Origin: Cantharellus purpuraceus
Taxonomy: Eukaryota; Basidiomycota; Agaricomycetes; Cantharellales; Hydnaceae
Length of the DNA: 64,000 nucleotides
Assembly: GCA_025174535.1 (NCBI GenBank)
Contig: JALBUN010000001.1
Span: 3,809,943 to 3,873,942 of the forward strand
Reading direction: 5' to 3'
Made by a program: the position numbers and the translations under genes
Shown here: piece after piece, positions 36,301 to 45,121 of the stretch
Position numbering within the stretch: position 1 is the stretch's first letter
How the letters are laid out: every line of letters begins with the position of its first letter
Notes under the pieces: model-generated
Database searches by the model: none
What the model was told of the DNA's origin: nothing
Seen by the model: only the letters and a program-made list of their open reading frames with translations

Positions 36301-37751
36301 GCAAATAGATTGTTGACTTTTGAACCCTGTGCGATTATGGTGTTGTCTATGGACAGATAGGAGCAGTCTTTGGTGAAAGATACGTCCACATTCGCATTTG
36401 TGATACGTCCGACTAATAATAAGTTCACGTTGAGTTTCGGAACATATACGACATCATGTAGGGTCACTGGTACGTCGTCCACTGTGTCTGAATGAATAGT
36501 GATATCAATGATTCCTCGTTTGTTGGCAGTGAAAGATTCTCCGCTTGCAGTCTCGATCGTGAGGGTAGGGACCGTATACATTGTCTTGAACATCCGTTTG
36601 TTTCCACATATATGGCTGGATGCGGCTGAGTCCATGAACCATAGGTGAGACGCTTCTTCGATTGAAGAGAATGCTAGAGTGTTTGTTGATACAATTAGCT
36701 TTGGCTCTTTGTCAGGTTCAACCTCAGATATTCGTGCCATCAGGGCAATATTCGTCCTCTTCTGTTCAGCTAATCTTGCTGGAGTTGTTATTTTAGGAAT
36801 GTTTGAGGCAGTGGAGCGGACTGAGGGAACAGGTGGTGAGCTTCTGTTTGGAATAATATTCGACCCAAACTGATTATTCCATGGTGCTTGGCCCTCCATT
36901 CCGCCTCCTCGTGCATAACATTTGACTGAAGTGTGGCCTTGTTTCCTACAATTCGTACAATAGTAATTCGTCCTTTGGTTAGGGGATTGGAATGGAGTGG
37001 AAGAGAATGTAGGTCGTTGATTATTATTAGACATTCTTGAGTTGCTGATGCTTCGGCTTTGAGGCATGAACCTGGCAGTGAATGCAGTAGCAGCTTGGCT
37101 GGAAATCTCCAGTGCGCTAAGGTCTGCTTCATGTGCTTCCAATTTCTGCTCGATCTCGTTAACATCCGTGTGAATCATTCGGATAGTTTGAGCAATGGAT
37201 CGCCATGATTCTGGGACGTTTCGTAGGATTGTGGCAGCGTGAGTTGAGTCAGGTATAAGCTCCCCCATTTTCCCAAGCTGACTTCTGTATTCTTTCATCG
37301 TCGTTAGGTATGAACTGACAGACTGGCCTTCCACCATGTGATAGTTTTCATATCTTGTCCTTACGATGCTGATTTTGCTTGGATCCTTCGATTCAAATTT
37401 ATTCGTTAGGATCGTCCAGGCTTCCGAAGCTCTATCGGTATCATCGATTGCAGTTTGTTGCTCGGGTGAAATGCATAAAAGGATCTGGTTGTAGCTGGCG
37501 TTGTTTCTGTCATGCCATTCATCAATCTTCTGTGCAAGGGGGACTTCTCCTGCGAGTTGAATTCCTCCAACCAATGTAGTAGCGGTATTTCGTTCTGTAG
37601 GGAGTTCATCTGTCCCTAGAATAGTCGCATATAGACCTCTGTCACGTGCAGTTGCAAGTAGCTCTCGCTTCCAAGAGACCCAATTATCTCTACTCAACTT
37701 GGGCCTAATCTCTCTGAATTTGTGAATGTCGTGTTTAGCTGGTTGGGCCAT
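33351..37751 (-). CDS. Copia Gag-Pol polyprotein, intact (1466 aa)
   Basis: Domains in order, approximate residues: gag of UBN2 type (about 1-230); zinc knuckle CTNCRKQGHTSVKC (about 265); protease LWFMDSAASSHICG (about 370, DSA in place of the more usual DTG); GAG-pre-integrase with LWHHRLAHAS and CTNCPYGK; integrase core with IASDLCGPF, RTDNGGEYTGHEF and EHNGIAERYNRTL (the D, D, E set); a glutamate/glycine-rich linker of about 60 residues; reverse transcriptase with RLVAQGFSQVEGIDFNETYSP and WYVDDGLLAT; RNase H with FTDADFAGDVNDRKSTTGW and SRSSMESELIAGS. The ATG at 37751 is 42 bp inside the 5' LTR edge and the stop at 33353-33351 is 7 bp from the 3' LTR. No frameshift or stop. Confidence 0.97.
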   Translation of the reverse strand: MAQPAKHDIHKFREIRPKLSRDNWVSWKRELLATARDRGLYATILGTDELPTERNTATTLVGGIQLAGEVPLAQKIDEWHDRNNASYNQILLCISPEQQTAIDDTDRASEAWTILTNKFESKDPSKISIVRTRYENYHMVEGQSVSSYLTTMKEYRSQLGKMGELIPDSTHAATILRNVPESWRSIAQTIRMIHTDVNEIEQKLEAHEADLSALEISSQAATAFTARFMPQSRSISNSRMSNNNQRPTFSSTPFQSPNQRTNYYCTNCRKQGHTSVKCYARGGGMEGQAPWNNQFGSNIIPNRSSPPVPSVRSTASNIPKITTPARLAEQKRTNIALMARISEVEPDKEPKLIVSTNTLAFSSIEEASHLWFMDSAASSHICGNKRMFKTMYTVPTLTIETASGESFTANKRGIIDITIHSDTVDDVPVTLHDVVYVPKLNVNLLLVGRITNANVDVSFTKDCSYLSIDNTIIAQGSKVNNLFAFHATMETTHEQVHSSMEPPEATLWHHRLAHASYSTIDKMSKGNIVIGLPAKINLNQISQCTNCPYGKQVRAPFRKVEEIPKNIGDIIASDLCGPFKPSIGGYRYFVTWIDLKSRYVSIEFLKNKECRTVTDSFKRYLAWITRQKGAHVKRIRTDNGGEYTGHEFQELCGELGITHETTSPYTPEHNGIAERYNRTLQEGSLTLLHGSGLSNKFWVSATHTVNFVKNRLLHSRIDMSPHEAFWGNRPRIDWLRTYGAKCWALVPKPIRRKGDFRSVEGIFVGYFDNSKSYKIWIPRTHTIMKARDVIFDEADHIERVTIHATDADDLPDLWKEDIPIQITTIEAPTPVTQWTEDHELPFAPGEVGAEEEAGIEGADGNGGAREEGTAAGGVREEGTAEEEREPEEEETYAPKDFERGAWLDPSNVTYGRGKRIKALYSNISAFSNGLINLEQTEQAFVILAEDEPANYADAIKSIDAPEWRRACETEYGNLMSYKTWTLVEKPTHTNIVGSRWVFRVKKDNLGNLDKRKARLVAQGFSQVEGIDFNETYSPTIRFTSIRLIFALAAQYDLELRQIDIKGAYLNGALEETVYMKQPEGFVVKGKEHLVCKLNKGIYGLKQSGRVWYQTLKEKLMKLGFRPGEADGTIYFRNKEPGSIEIAGWYVDDGLLATNTKEAMEGLVKDISDAFDIQDLGEPTRLLGIKIHRSRTDGTIHISQPAFIDTIAKRFEITPGKSINSPMDLSLDLRTSTNSDDTINAPYASLIGCINYCAVSTRPDVAYATNKCAQFTSQPTADHWEAVKRIVRYLQHTANYGILFQKDGKGVQGYAHNLAGFTDADFAGDVNDRKSTTGWIFTYNGAPLSWASKKQTCISRSSMESELIAGSFASAEGIWLIRLGQDFSHVFIPIPVFTDNQSFIMFANNDVNNNRTKHIDTHYHYTRDQVSKGNIVLHYIPTHENPADILTKPLSPRKHQHLLASLSICCA

Positions 37752-37792
37752 TGAAATATGTGCAATCGAAGAGTATTGAGACTTTTAATCTT

Positions 37793-38502
37793 TGTTGAAA
37801 ATTTCGCCTTGCTGGGGAGGTGTAGAGAGTAGATTTCGAATAATGACAGAGGGAGTGATGGGAACTGGGTGTATGCGTAGTCGAATTGAAGATATATCTT
37901 GGGAGTATCCTCGTACGAAGTTTGATGAGATTTGGTGTAGTCCTCGTCTAGATATTGACAATTTGAGCAGGGATCAGGAGCAGATGACTCGAACGAGAGT
38001 AAATGCTTAATAGAAAATCAACCAGTGGAGCTTAGGCTTCGCAAACTGGGATTCGAATAGATGGTGCAATACTTTAGAAGAGTATGCAAAGGCTTGAAGA
38101 AATTCGAGTTCGTTCTGGAGTTATTCCAGAAACGAGTAGTTCAGACACAGTCAATGAAAACAAGTGAGAGTAAATTCTCTAATCTATTTCATATCTAGCT
38201 AAGCGTGTTTTATACAAGATATGTGTCTTTAGAACATGTGATAAAAGTCCTGAATCATTTGAAACATGGGAAGGAAACTTGTGATAAAAACGAAATGGGG
38301 GTGGAGCCAATAGGGGAAAAATGACGAAATAAAATATAAAAGAAATATAGGAGAATAATCTGATGGGTGTGGAACTTACAGGGGCTTCTCCTCTTCCCTC
38401 CTAACCATTTCCCCTCGCTTTCCTACCTCCCCCTCAACCTCCTGAGCCTCCTATGTGCTCCTGTTCCCCCTATCTCCTAACCCCTTTCTCCCATAATCAA
38501 CA
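37793..38502 (-). repeat. Copia 5' LTR (710 bp)
   Basis: In element orientation it starts TGTTGATTATGGG and ends TTTTCAACA. Presumed promoter of the element. See the 3' LTR for the uneven distribution of differences. Confidence 0.93.
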
Positions 38503-38802
38503 CATTCCTCTCTTTTGGAATATCTGGACCCCAAAGCGTCCGTGAACTCTAGACTCTGGAAGTCTTATTCATTCCCTACTGCTAAGAAACATATTACCTT
38601 CCTGCGTATTGTCTGCATTGACCATTACAACGGATTGTAACCAAAGTACAAACGTTAAATTGTTTCTGGAGTTGTGCTGCAGTAGGATTTGATATTCTTC
38701 TCAGCTGTTCATTCACGGAATTGTGGTGATTTAGAGTTTGCCCTAACACCATAATTTTGCGGGTTCCAAAACAAAACCAGAGTGAAAGCTCTAGTTCAGT
38801 AT

Positions 38803-39367
38803 GACGCTTGTTCGGAATCATGTCAGTATACAATATTCTGATGTATATGAGATATACATCAGAATTTCAATGATACATAAAGCCAGGGAGTTACAATTTG
38901 GATATCTTAAAAGATTTCGGATGTGTGAAATTTTCATAAATATAAACATATATTCTATATTTTAATAAACTTTTAAAGATAAGACATTTGGTTGAGATGA
39001 ACATAATCATTTACATGTACATAATAGGAATGTATATATGAATATAATTGGTATTATATAGGGTATTTAGATATACAAATACCAGGTGGGGATTAAAGAT
39101 AGTTCAAATTATGTTACAAGTATTGTATAAGAAAGAATCAATGATATTTGGATGTTCCTTCAAGAGAGTTGCCACCACTAAATCAGGAAAAAAGAATTAT
39201 TTTTGAGAATTATGCCAAAATATCAAAATATGTTTTAATCTAGTATATTGTGTAAAATTTGAGAATCATGTTGAAATATGAAAATAAGTTTGAATTGAAG
39301 TGTATTGTATAAAATTTGAGGAAAATAGGTTGTACATACGTATTTGTTGTATTTCTGAATAAGCGTC
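38803..39367 (+). repeat. Left terminal direct repeat of the DNA transposon
   Basis: 565 bp; differs from the right copy only by one A in a homopolymer (6 versus 7) as far as I can see. Subterminal hairpin at 38836-38864. Confidence 0.93.
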
Positions 39368-39901
39368 TTAGGAAAGTCTTGGAAACAAACACCTTTAATG
39401 CAGTGAAGCTATTTTTAAAACAAAGTAACTTAGTTAGGGCATAGTGGTAGATAATCTTGTTCTAACATAAGACCGTATGACTATCCCTCGTACTTTAGGG
39501 TGCAATACCATCAGATTTTCCATCCAAAGTGGTGGAAAATAATGATCCTGCTCCATACTAGTATATAACTCTGTTAATTTCTGTTCCAGAAGTGTGCCAT
39601 CAGTACATCTGTATAAAGTCAGTGATTGGAACCTTGATATTTATAAAGGAACTTACCTCAGAAACAAATCATGGAGGGATCCTATCCGAGATATATACCA
39701 ATCATTAACTCTTCTATCAAACTCTATCTTGCATTGAAGCATAAAAGAGAGCATCTTCATAATGCTTATAACATAAAAACATAATAATCATTTTATTAAG
39801 AAAGCAAGATGTATATATCTACTGCCTATACAAAATATCAAATGTTCAGAAAAAAATGATTTTTATATTTTTTCATTTCTGTTTTATAAGCAGAGAGGGA
39901 T
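39368..39901. other. Transposon interior, no gene seen
   Basis: AT-rich leader between the left repeat and the coiled-coil ORF. No supportable ORF. Confidence 0.5.
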
Positions 39902-40975
39902 TTGAAAATGCCACAAATCTTTGAAGATATAAAAGCAATCAAAGGCTGGATAAGTGACAATGATGCACTGATAAAAGCTATGGCAAGTCAAATGGAAGTA
40001 AAAGATGAATTAATATCTGATCTTATAAATGTCAAGTCTTGGATGAGTGAAAAGGATAGGCAGATCACTATACTTGAACAACAGGTTAATTCCCAGAGTC
40101 AGGAAATTCAGGTGCTTAAGAAACAGGTTGAGGAAAAAAATACAATTATAACTACTTTGACAGACAGGAAAGAGAATTTAGATGAATGGATGAGTGAAAT
40201 GAATGATATTGTATCAGGATTTGGAACAGATATTCATAAACTTCAGAGACAGGTTAATAGGTGTGTTGCCACAATATCAGACCATGGAACAGATATTCAT
40301 CAACAGGTCAATACACATAATGCAGAGAATCTTATATTGGACCATAGAACAGACATTAATAAACTTCAGAAACAGGTTAATAGATGTATTGCAACAATAT
40401 CAGACATTGTGGAATGGAAATCTGAAGTGCATGAGTGGATTGTAGAAACAGATGATACTGTAGTGGAACTTGGAACAGACATTAATAAACTTCAGAAACA
40501 GGGTGATAAATATAAAGCAATAATATCTGAGATTGTTGACTGGAAATTTGATATGAATCACTGGGCTGGAAAACAAGAACAGGAGGTAACAAGGTTACAG
40601 GAAAATGGTACCAGAAAGGTGACATTTAAGATAGTGAAAAGAGGTGTAGACTATATACTTATAGACTCAGATCAGTCTTGTAGACTAAATAGAATGGAAT
40701 TATTCATAAATGGTGAGCCTAGAAAACTATCTACAATATATACTAGGAAGAATGAAATGTCATCATATGACGTAGATGGTAATAGGATTAATTTTCAAAC
40801 ATGGAAGCAAGGAATGACTCAAGGTTCAAGGCATCAAGAAAAAAGGTCTAACGAACGATCTCAAACTCCTAGTTCAAGGCATCAAGAAAAAAGGTCTAAG
40901 GAACGATCTGATTCAGACTCTGATCAATCTCAAATTCCTAGTTCAAGAAAAAGATGTAGAGGGAGAACCCAGTAA
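39902..40975 (+). CDS. Coiled-coil protein with RS-rich tail (transposon cargo)
   Basis: 357 residues, no recognised family. Residues about 1-220 are a long coiled coil built from repeats of the type GTDINKLQKQVNRCIATISD, seen three to four times, alternating with WMSE / WKSE segments. Residues about 230-300 (RKVTFKIVKRGVDYILIDSD) look like a small folded beta-rich domain. The tail has two tandem SSRHQEKRS(N/K)ERS units and is basic and serine/arginine-rich, so nuclear location or nucleic-acid contact is plausible. AT-rich codon use like the other ORFs of this element and unlike the host genes of the window. Confidence 0.72.
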   Translation: MKMPQIFEDIKAIKGWISDNDALIKAMASQMEVKDELISDLINVKSWMSEKDRQITILEQQVNSQSQEIQVLKKQVEEKNTIITTLTDRKENLDEWMSEMNDIVSGFGTDIHKLQRQVNRCVATISDHGTDIHQQVNTHNAENLILDHRTDINKLQKQVNRCIATISDIVEWKSEVHEWIVETDDTVVELGTDINKLQKQGDKYKAIISEIVDWKFDMNHWAGKQEQEVTRLQENGTRKVTFKIVKRGVDYILIDSDQSCRLNRMELFINGEPRKLSTIYTRKNEMSSYDVDGNRINFQTWKQGMTQGSRHQEKRSNERSQTPSSRHQEKRSKERSDSDSDQSQIPSSRKRCRGRTQ

Positions 40976-40989
40976 TGTAAGCCTCCGAA

Positions 40990-41280
40990 GACATAGGATA
41001 CAAGGCATTCCATGCTTCTGACAAGGTCACCTTGGAGTGAATGGCTGTCCATGAGCACTCGGATCACATCATTAGACTGCTCAAGGACAACGATTCAATT
41101 ATCTGGTACACCATGCCGCTGCAAAGTCTCACCTACTGTCTGCTCAGTAAGTGCATCATTATCAACCCTCACAGCCAAAAGGCTGTCCTTTGATAATGTG
41201 ATCAAACTGCTCCTGACAAGGTGACCTTCCATCCGATGTCATTATCATGATATGATAATATCCAATCGGCTGGTACACCT
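40990..41280 (+). pseudogene. Decayed fragment resembling the host HEAT exon array
   Basis: 41064-41096 reads CACATCATTAGACTGCTCAA followed by GGACAACGATTCA, almost the same as exons of the 21-26 kb array (for example 24268 onward). Further pieces ATCAAACTGCTCCTGACA (about 41201) and TCCAATCGGCTGGT (41261-41274) also match array units, in the same order. No open frame remains. It lies inside the DNA transposon. Confidence 0.6.
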
Positions 41281-41562
41281 ATTTAGCTATGCAGCAAAGA
41301 ATTTGGAATGAAAGACTGGCAAGATAGGAAACAAGGAACTGGTAGAAGAATGATAGATGAAAGGACAGGAAATTCTGTATGGGACTTTGTTGTAGTATTC
41401 AGAACGAGTGCATGCATCTGGCTATTGACAACTTTAGAAAATATATATAATTCAATTTATAAATATTAGATAAAAATATGGATGTTTACTACAACATTCT
41501 GCTCTTCAGAACTATCTAGTAAAAAATGAAATAAATTTTATATATCCTTCTTTATTGACATC

Positions 41563-42333
41563 ATGGGTAAAGATAAGAAGTGCAATGATTGGAGTTCTTG
41601 TGATCTTTGGGATTATGGTATAATGGTTGACACACAATGGACTAAACAGTTTTTTGAGACAGATTTTAGAGATATTACTTTAGATATTGATGATGAGATC
41701 CTCAGTTTTGATTACAAAAAAGATGATGTGAAATGTTTAAAGGAGTCTTCAAGAAAATTTTTTACATACTTAGATAGATCTACTAGAGTCAGAGAAGGAT
41801 CTACGTTGGTTAATGATTTTACCAGAGAAGTGCTCTTTCTCATGAAATATGACAAGGATGAAAGATTAATCATCACTCATAATAAAATCCCTATGAATGT
41901 GAGGGGAAATATAACAAGAAATGTTATAGAGATGTGTGTTATAAAAAATGATAATGAGATACTGTTTTTTACACATGAGAACACAAATCAGATAAATCCA
42001 GAACCGCAGATTATAGCAAGAGCTATAGCAGTTTTTCAATTGAATAACAAGATTAGGAAGAATAAGGGAAAAAGTGCTTTAGAGGAAATGACAATACCTT
42101 GCATTCAAACATCGAGAAAAGTCCCCCAGTTTTACCTAGTAACTGTTACAAGAGAGCTTGATCATGCTATCACAGAAGGGTTGTTTTCAGAAGTGAAAAC
42201 AAATGTAAGGTGTTGTTTCCCTGTAACAGTAACAGGTATGAAACATATTAATAGTAGAAAGAATGTTCTACAGTGTTTTGAAGCATTTAAGAAGTTTGTA
42301 GATATACTTGATAGGAAATTAGATGAGAAATAA
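41563..42333 (+). CDS. PD-(D/E)XK-like protein with altered active site (transposon cargo)
   Basis: 256 residues. The order STLVNDFTREVLFLM, NKIPMNVRG, ILFFTHENTN, PEPQIIARAIAVFQ, FYLVTVTRELDHAI, VLQCFEAFKKFV corresponds to a widespread basidiomycete family that I believe has a restriction-endonuclease-like (PD-(D/E)XK) fold. Relatives usually carry VDVCV...LLIQEDK at the presumed catalytic strand. Here that reads IEMCV...FFTHENT, so the aspartate and lysine are replaced; catalysis would be lost if the fold assignment is right. Assignment is from memory of family patterns. Surrounding genes are transposon-borne. Confidence 0.6.
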   Translation: MGKDKKCNDWSSCDLWDYGIMVDTQWTKQFFETDFRDITLDIDDEILSFDYKKDDVKCLKESSRKFFTYLDRSTRVREGSTLVNDFTREVLFLMKYDKDERLIITHNKIPMNVRGNITRNVIEMCVIKNDNEILFFTHENTNQINPEPQIIARAIAVFQLNNKIRKNKGKSALEEMTIPCIQTSRKVPQFYLVTVTRELDHAITEGLFSEVKTNVRCCFPVTVTGMKHINSRKNVLQCFEAFKKFVDILDRKLDEK

Positions 42334-42371
42334 TGAGTTTTTAAAATTAATATATAATAACCAGAGACACC

Positions 42372-42551
42372 ATGTTGAATATACCCGAGATTGGTGATAA
42401 GGTATCATTTATCAATGCAAGAACACAAATGACAGTGACAGGTATTGTTACATTAGTAACTGGCACTTTGTCAGATGACACTTTGCTAATAACTGTTACT
42501 TATGATGACAATGAGATTCAGCTACCACTATGTGCACTACAACAAGTATAA
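42372..42551 (+). CDS. Small beta-rich ORF (59 aa, transposon cargo)
   Basis: Begins MLNIPEIGDKVSFINARTQM and ends ALQQV. Alternating hydrophobic pattern with GDKVSF ... TVTGIVTLV ... LLITVTYDD resembles small SH3/KOW-like barrels, but no family is recognised. It starts 38 bp after the preceding ORF. Coding status is uncertain. Confidence 0.4.
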   Translation: MLNIPEIGDKVSFINARTQMTVTGIVTLVTGTLSDDTLLITVTYDDNEIQLPLCALQQV

Positions 42552-42844
42552 GATAAATCAGATAAGTGAATATGCAATATTTTTATTCACTCAAATGAAG
42601 GCATGTGTGGTGATAGTGAAAAATTCAAATTACTTGGAAGTGCAATCATATAACTACTACATCTGTAGTTACAGATTGTAAGGATATTAAATGTCCTAAG
42701 AGCTCTGAACATTCAAAAAATACTCATCATGATACTAATGGTACTTATTGTTGTGTGAACAAAAGTTCAAATCTTGAAATTATCCAAGTGAAAATAGATG
42801 AAAAATGTTGTGAGTGTAGAAACTAGGACTTTTAAATCAACTCC
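42552..42844. other. No feature seen
   Basis: Transposon interior between two converging ORFs; no supportable gene. Confidence 0.4.
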
Positions 42845-43495
42845 TTATGAGGATTCTTTGAACATCTGATTTCTTATACTTTGGAATATAATGTCAATAG
42901 CATTAGAACACTCTTCAAACTGAGCTTCTATGCTGTATCCAGAGGAAGGATATACAACAATTGAAACACCCTGATTGTTATTGGTGGTTTCATATAATTT
43001 TAACCTACCATCCTTAGTTATGATCATACCATAGATTGTGATTTTACTTTTCTTGAAAACTCTCTGCTGTTGTTTCAATGCAACAACCATTGATGTAACC
43101 AAATTGTTATACACATCACAGTTCTTACAAGTTTCCCCAGCAATAGAAATATCACACTTCTTGCCAGTTTCTCTAGCAATAGAAATATTACAACTAGGCA
43201 GATTATCCTGTTGCATGGTTTGCAGACTTGACATACAATGATTTTGTTGAATCCAGGTTGAATTACTTATTTCATTGCCCTTTTCAATCATCTTATTGTA
43301 CAGTGCTTCTGGTGTTTTATCTCTTTCCTGAGAAACTGATCCAGCTGGAAAGAAGTCCTTTGGGGGATTTCTTAATCTGAATTTTATGTAGATGGTGTCA
43401 GAGTCTATATACAAAGGATTTTCATCATCCTCTGGTTCTTTTTTAACAAAGACAGTAGATATTTTACGAACAACTTGCTTAGAGACAGACAACAT
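42845..43495 (-). CDS. Unrecognised 216-aa protein (transposon cargo)
   Basis: Only clear minus-strand ORF in the element. Begins MLSVSKQVVRKISTVFVKKE; acidic stretch PEDDENPLYIDSD; a short internal duplication CNISIARETGKK / CDISIAGETCKN with four cysteines; C-terminal half beta/alpha (IYGMIITKDGRLKLYET). No family recognised. Divergent from the ORF at 43592, so the 96-bp gap between them may be a shared promoter. Confidence 0.55.
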   Translation of the reverse strand: MLSVSKQVVRKISTVFVKKEPEDDENPLYIDSDTIYIKFRLRNPPKDFFPAGSVSQERDKTPEALYNKMIEKGNEISNSTWIQQNHCMSSLQTMQQDNLPSCNISIARETGKKCDISIAGETCKNCDVYNNLVTSMVVALKQQQRVFKKSKITIYGMIITKDGRLKLYETTNNNQGVSIVVYPSSGYSIEAQFEECSNAIDIIFQSIRNQMFKESS

Positions 43496-43591
43496 AGCTT
43501 CATAGAATAAATATTATTTAATTTAAAATTCAATTATCAAAAAAATGAACATATTTTTGTTTTACTGTAATATAAGAGTATCTTAGTCAAA

Positions 43592-43792
43592 ATGCCCTCA
43601 GACCAGCAAAAACGCACAAAGGAGCAAAAAGAGAAAGAGCAAAAAGAGAAAGAAGAAAAAGAGCTTCAGCAACTTAAAATGTGGAATGATCAAAGGGACA
43701 GAGCATATAATAAGTTGATGGACAATCATTGGAATTTTCTATACACAAAGTGGCCTGTCTTAGAACACAAAAATATCATAGAACAAAACTAA
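43592..43792 (+). CDS. Short charged ORF upstream of the transposase
   Basis: 66 codons: a Lys/Glu-rich helix (KEQKEKEQKEKEEKELQQLK) then MWNDQRDRAYNKLMDNHW. It could be the N-terminal exon of the transposase, with an intron ending ttttcag just before 43885, or an independent small protein. Confidence 0.4.
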   Translation: MPSDQQKRTKEQKEKEQKEKEEKELQQLKMWNDQRDRAYNKLMDNHWNFLYTKWPVLEHKNIIEQN

Positions 43793-43868
43793 AAGATATG
43801 AATGACATGGATGATGTAAAAAAGTAGTATATAACAAGCTTGGACCAATACCAGTATTTTTCTTTCTT

Positions 43869-45064
43869 GTGGTATTGTTTTCAGTTGAAGAACATTCTAC
43901 ACCTTATAGAGAGATAGAAAAAGGCTTGTTAGTACTATATCATCTACTCAAAGGTCCTACTTATGAAGAAATAGGAAATTTCATGCCATCAAGTAGCTTT
44001 TATGATGTTCATAAGGAATTTTATGGTCGTCTGCATCATCTTAACTTTGATCTAGATAAACAAGTTACTGATTCACTGCGTACAATGTTCTCAAATATAA
44101 TAATAAGGATATTATCAGCTCTTATAAAGAATCCTCCAAAAATGGAATCAGTGACATTACTTCTTGATGGTCATGATACAAGAGGAATTTTGATTGGATC
44201 GACATCTGAAGAGGGGTACTCACATAAATTTAAAAGGCAGGATTTTGTACTCAAGTATGCATTGACATTAATCAAATGGTTCTATTCACCTCACCTTCAT
44301 TGGCATGTAAACTAAATCCTGATGCAAAAATGTTTGTAGAGATGGCTGTATGGAATAAAATAGATAAGAATGATCAGATAGGCTTTGATGGAGCTTATCC
44401 ATCTGCTATTCCAGAAGTAGTAAAGGCAAGTATATTAAAGCCTAAGAACTTCTTTTATCCTTTTCGGAAGCCAAAAATGTTGAACTTAAACCTGAAGAAA
44501 AGATTTTTAATAAGAAGTTTGGTGCCTTTCGTTCAACAGTAGAAGCATTCTTTGGAGGGTTTGCAATATTGTTTGAAAAATTTGATAATAAGAGATCTAT
44601 TAGAACTACAAATCCTGCTGTCTTTAATCTGGAATTAAAGGTAGCATGTCTATTATGGAATATTAAGAAATTTGTAGAACTACGTAAGATCAAACCATCC
44701 CCTTATCATGAAAAATGGTGTGAACAATATTTTGATTACCCTGAGGAAGAGGACCCAGATATTGAGCCACCCAGATCATTACTGGAAAGAGCAGAAGATG
44801 TTGACAAGATGACTCTATCTCAACAACGACTATTAGAAAGATGTGAGTATGATGTGGAGATGCATTATGAGACTGAAAATGAAGTAGAACAAATAATAAG
44901 GCAAAGAAAAAGGAAAGTACGGAGAATATTTAGTTAAATGGAAATGTTATGCAGAGAAAACTTGGGAAGCAACATCAAGCTTTAAATCTACAGAATGTAT
45001 TAAAGAGTATTGGAAAGACAATAGTAATAGTATTATTGTATACCTATGCTACATTCAACTGTAA
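43869..45064 (+). pseudogene. DDE transposase with C-terminal chromodomain, frameshifted
   Basis: Read in three frames: 43869 to about 44250, about 44255-44480, and about 44480-44910, then the chromodomain in another frame (44912-45064). Catalytic candidates: D at 44166-44168 (LLLDGHDT), D at 44387-44389 (GFDGAYP), E at 44542-44544 (FRSTVEAFF), spacing about 74 and 52 residues, as in DDE_Tnp_4-like transposases. The tail YGEYLVKWKCYAEKTWE is a chromodomain core. The three frame changes each fall at a run of T or A (near 44243, 44473 and 44907), so they are either decay or homopolymer sequencing errors. Presumed source of mobility for the 38803-46264 element. Confidence 0.78.
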
Positions 45065-45121
45065 ATTTTTTTTTCCCAGAATAAAATTGAATATTTGTAT
45101 GTTTTATACTTATAGGTATCT

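Larger units (their letters stand above)
32635..38502 (-). mobile_element. Full-length Ty1/Copia retrotransposon, TSD CATTC
   Basis: 5868 bp on the minus strand, bounded by LTRs starting TGTTGA and ending TCAACA, with CATTC at 32630-32634 and 38503-38507. A purine-rich tract (CTTGAGGGGG in element orientation) precedes the 3' LTR. Just inside the 5' LTR I do not see the usual initiator-Met-tRNA primer site. It carries a single uninterrupted polyprotein and sits inside LTR A; the LTR A relative near 58713-58717 has a single GAATG at that point. Structurally it looks capable of movement. Confidence 0.96.
31469..38773 (+). mobile_element. Solo LTR family A (1432 bp) split by a Copia insertion
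   Basis: Starts TGTATGGGAACTGG, ends CCAAAACA, with AAACC at 31464-31468 and 38774-38778. Subtracting the Copia element and its target duplication leaves 31469-32634 plus 38508-38773. The right arm of the inverted element has a single AAACC (GGTTT at 58227-58231) at the equivalent place, which confirms the insertion. A truncated relative lies reversed at 58600-59853. Confidence 0.82.
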
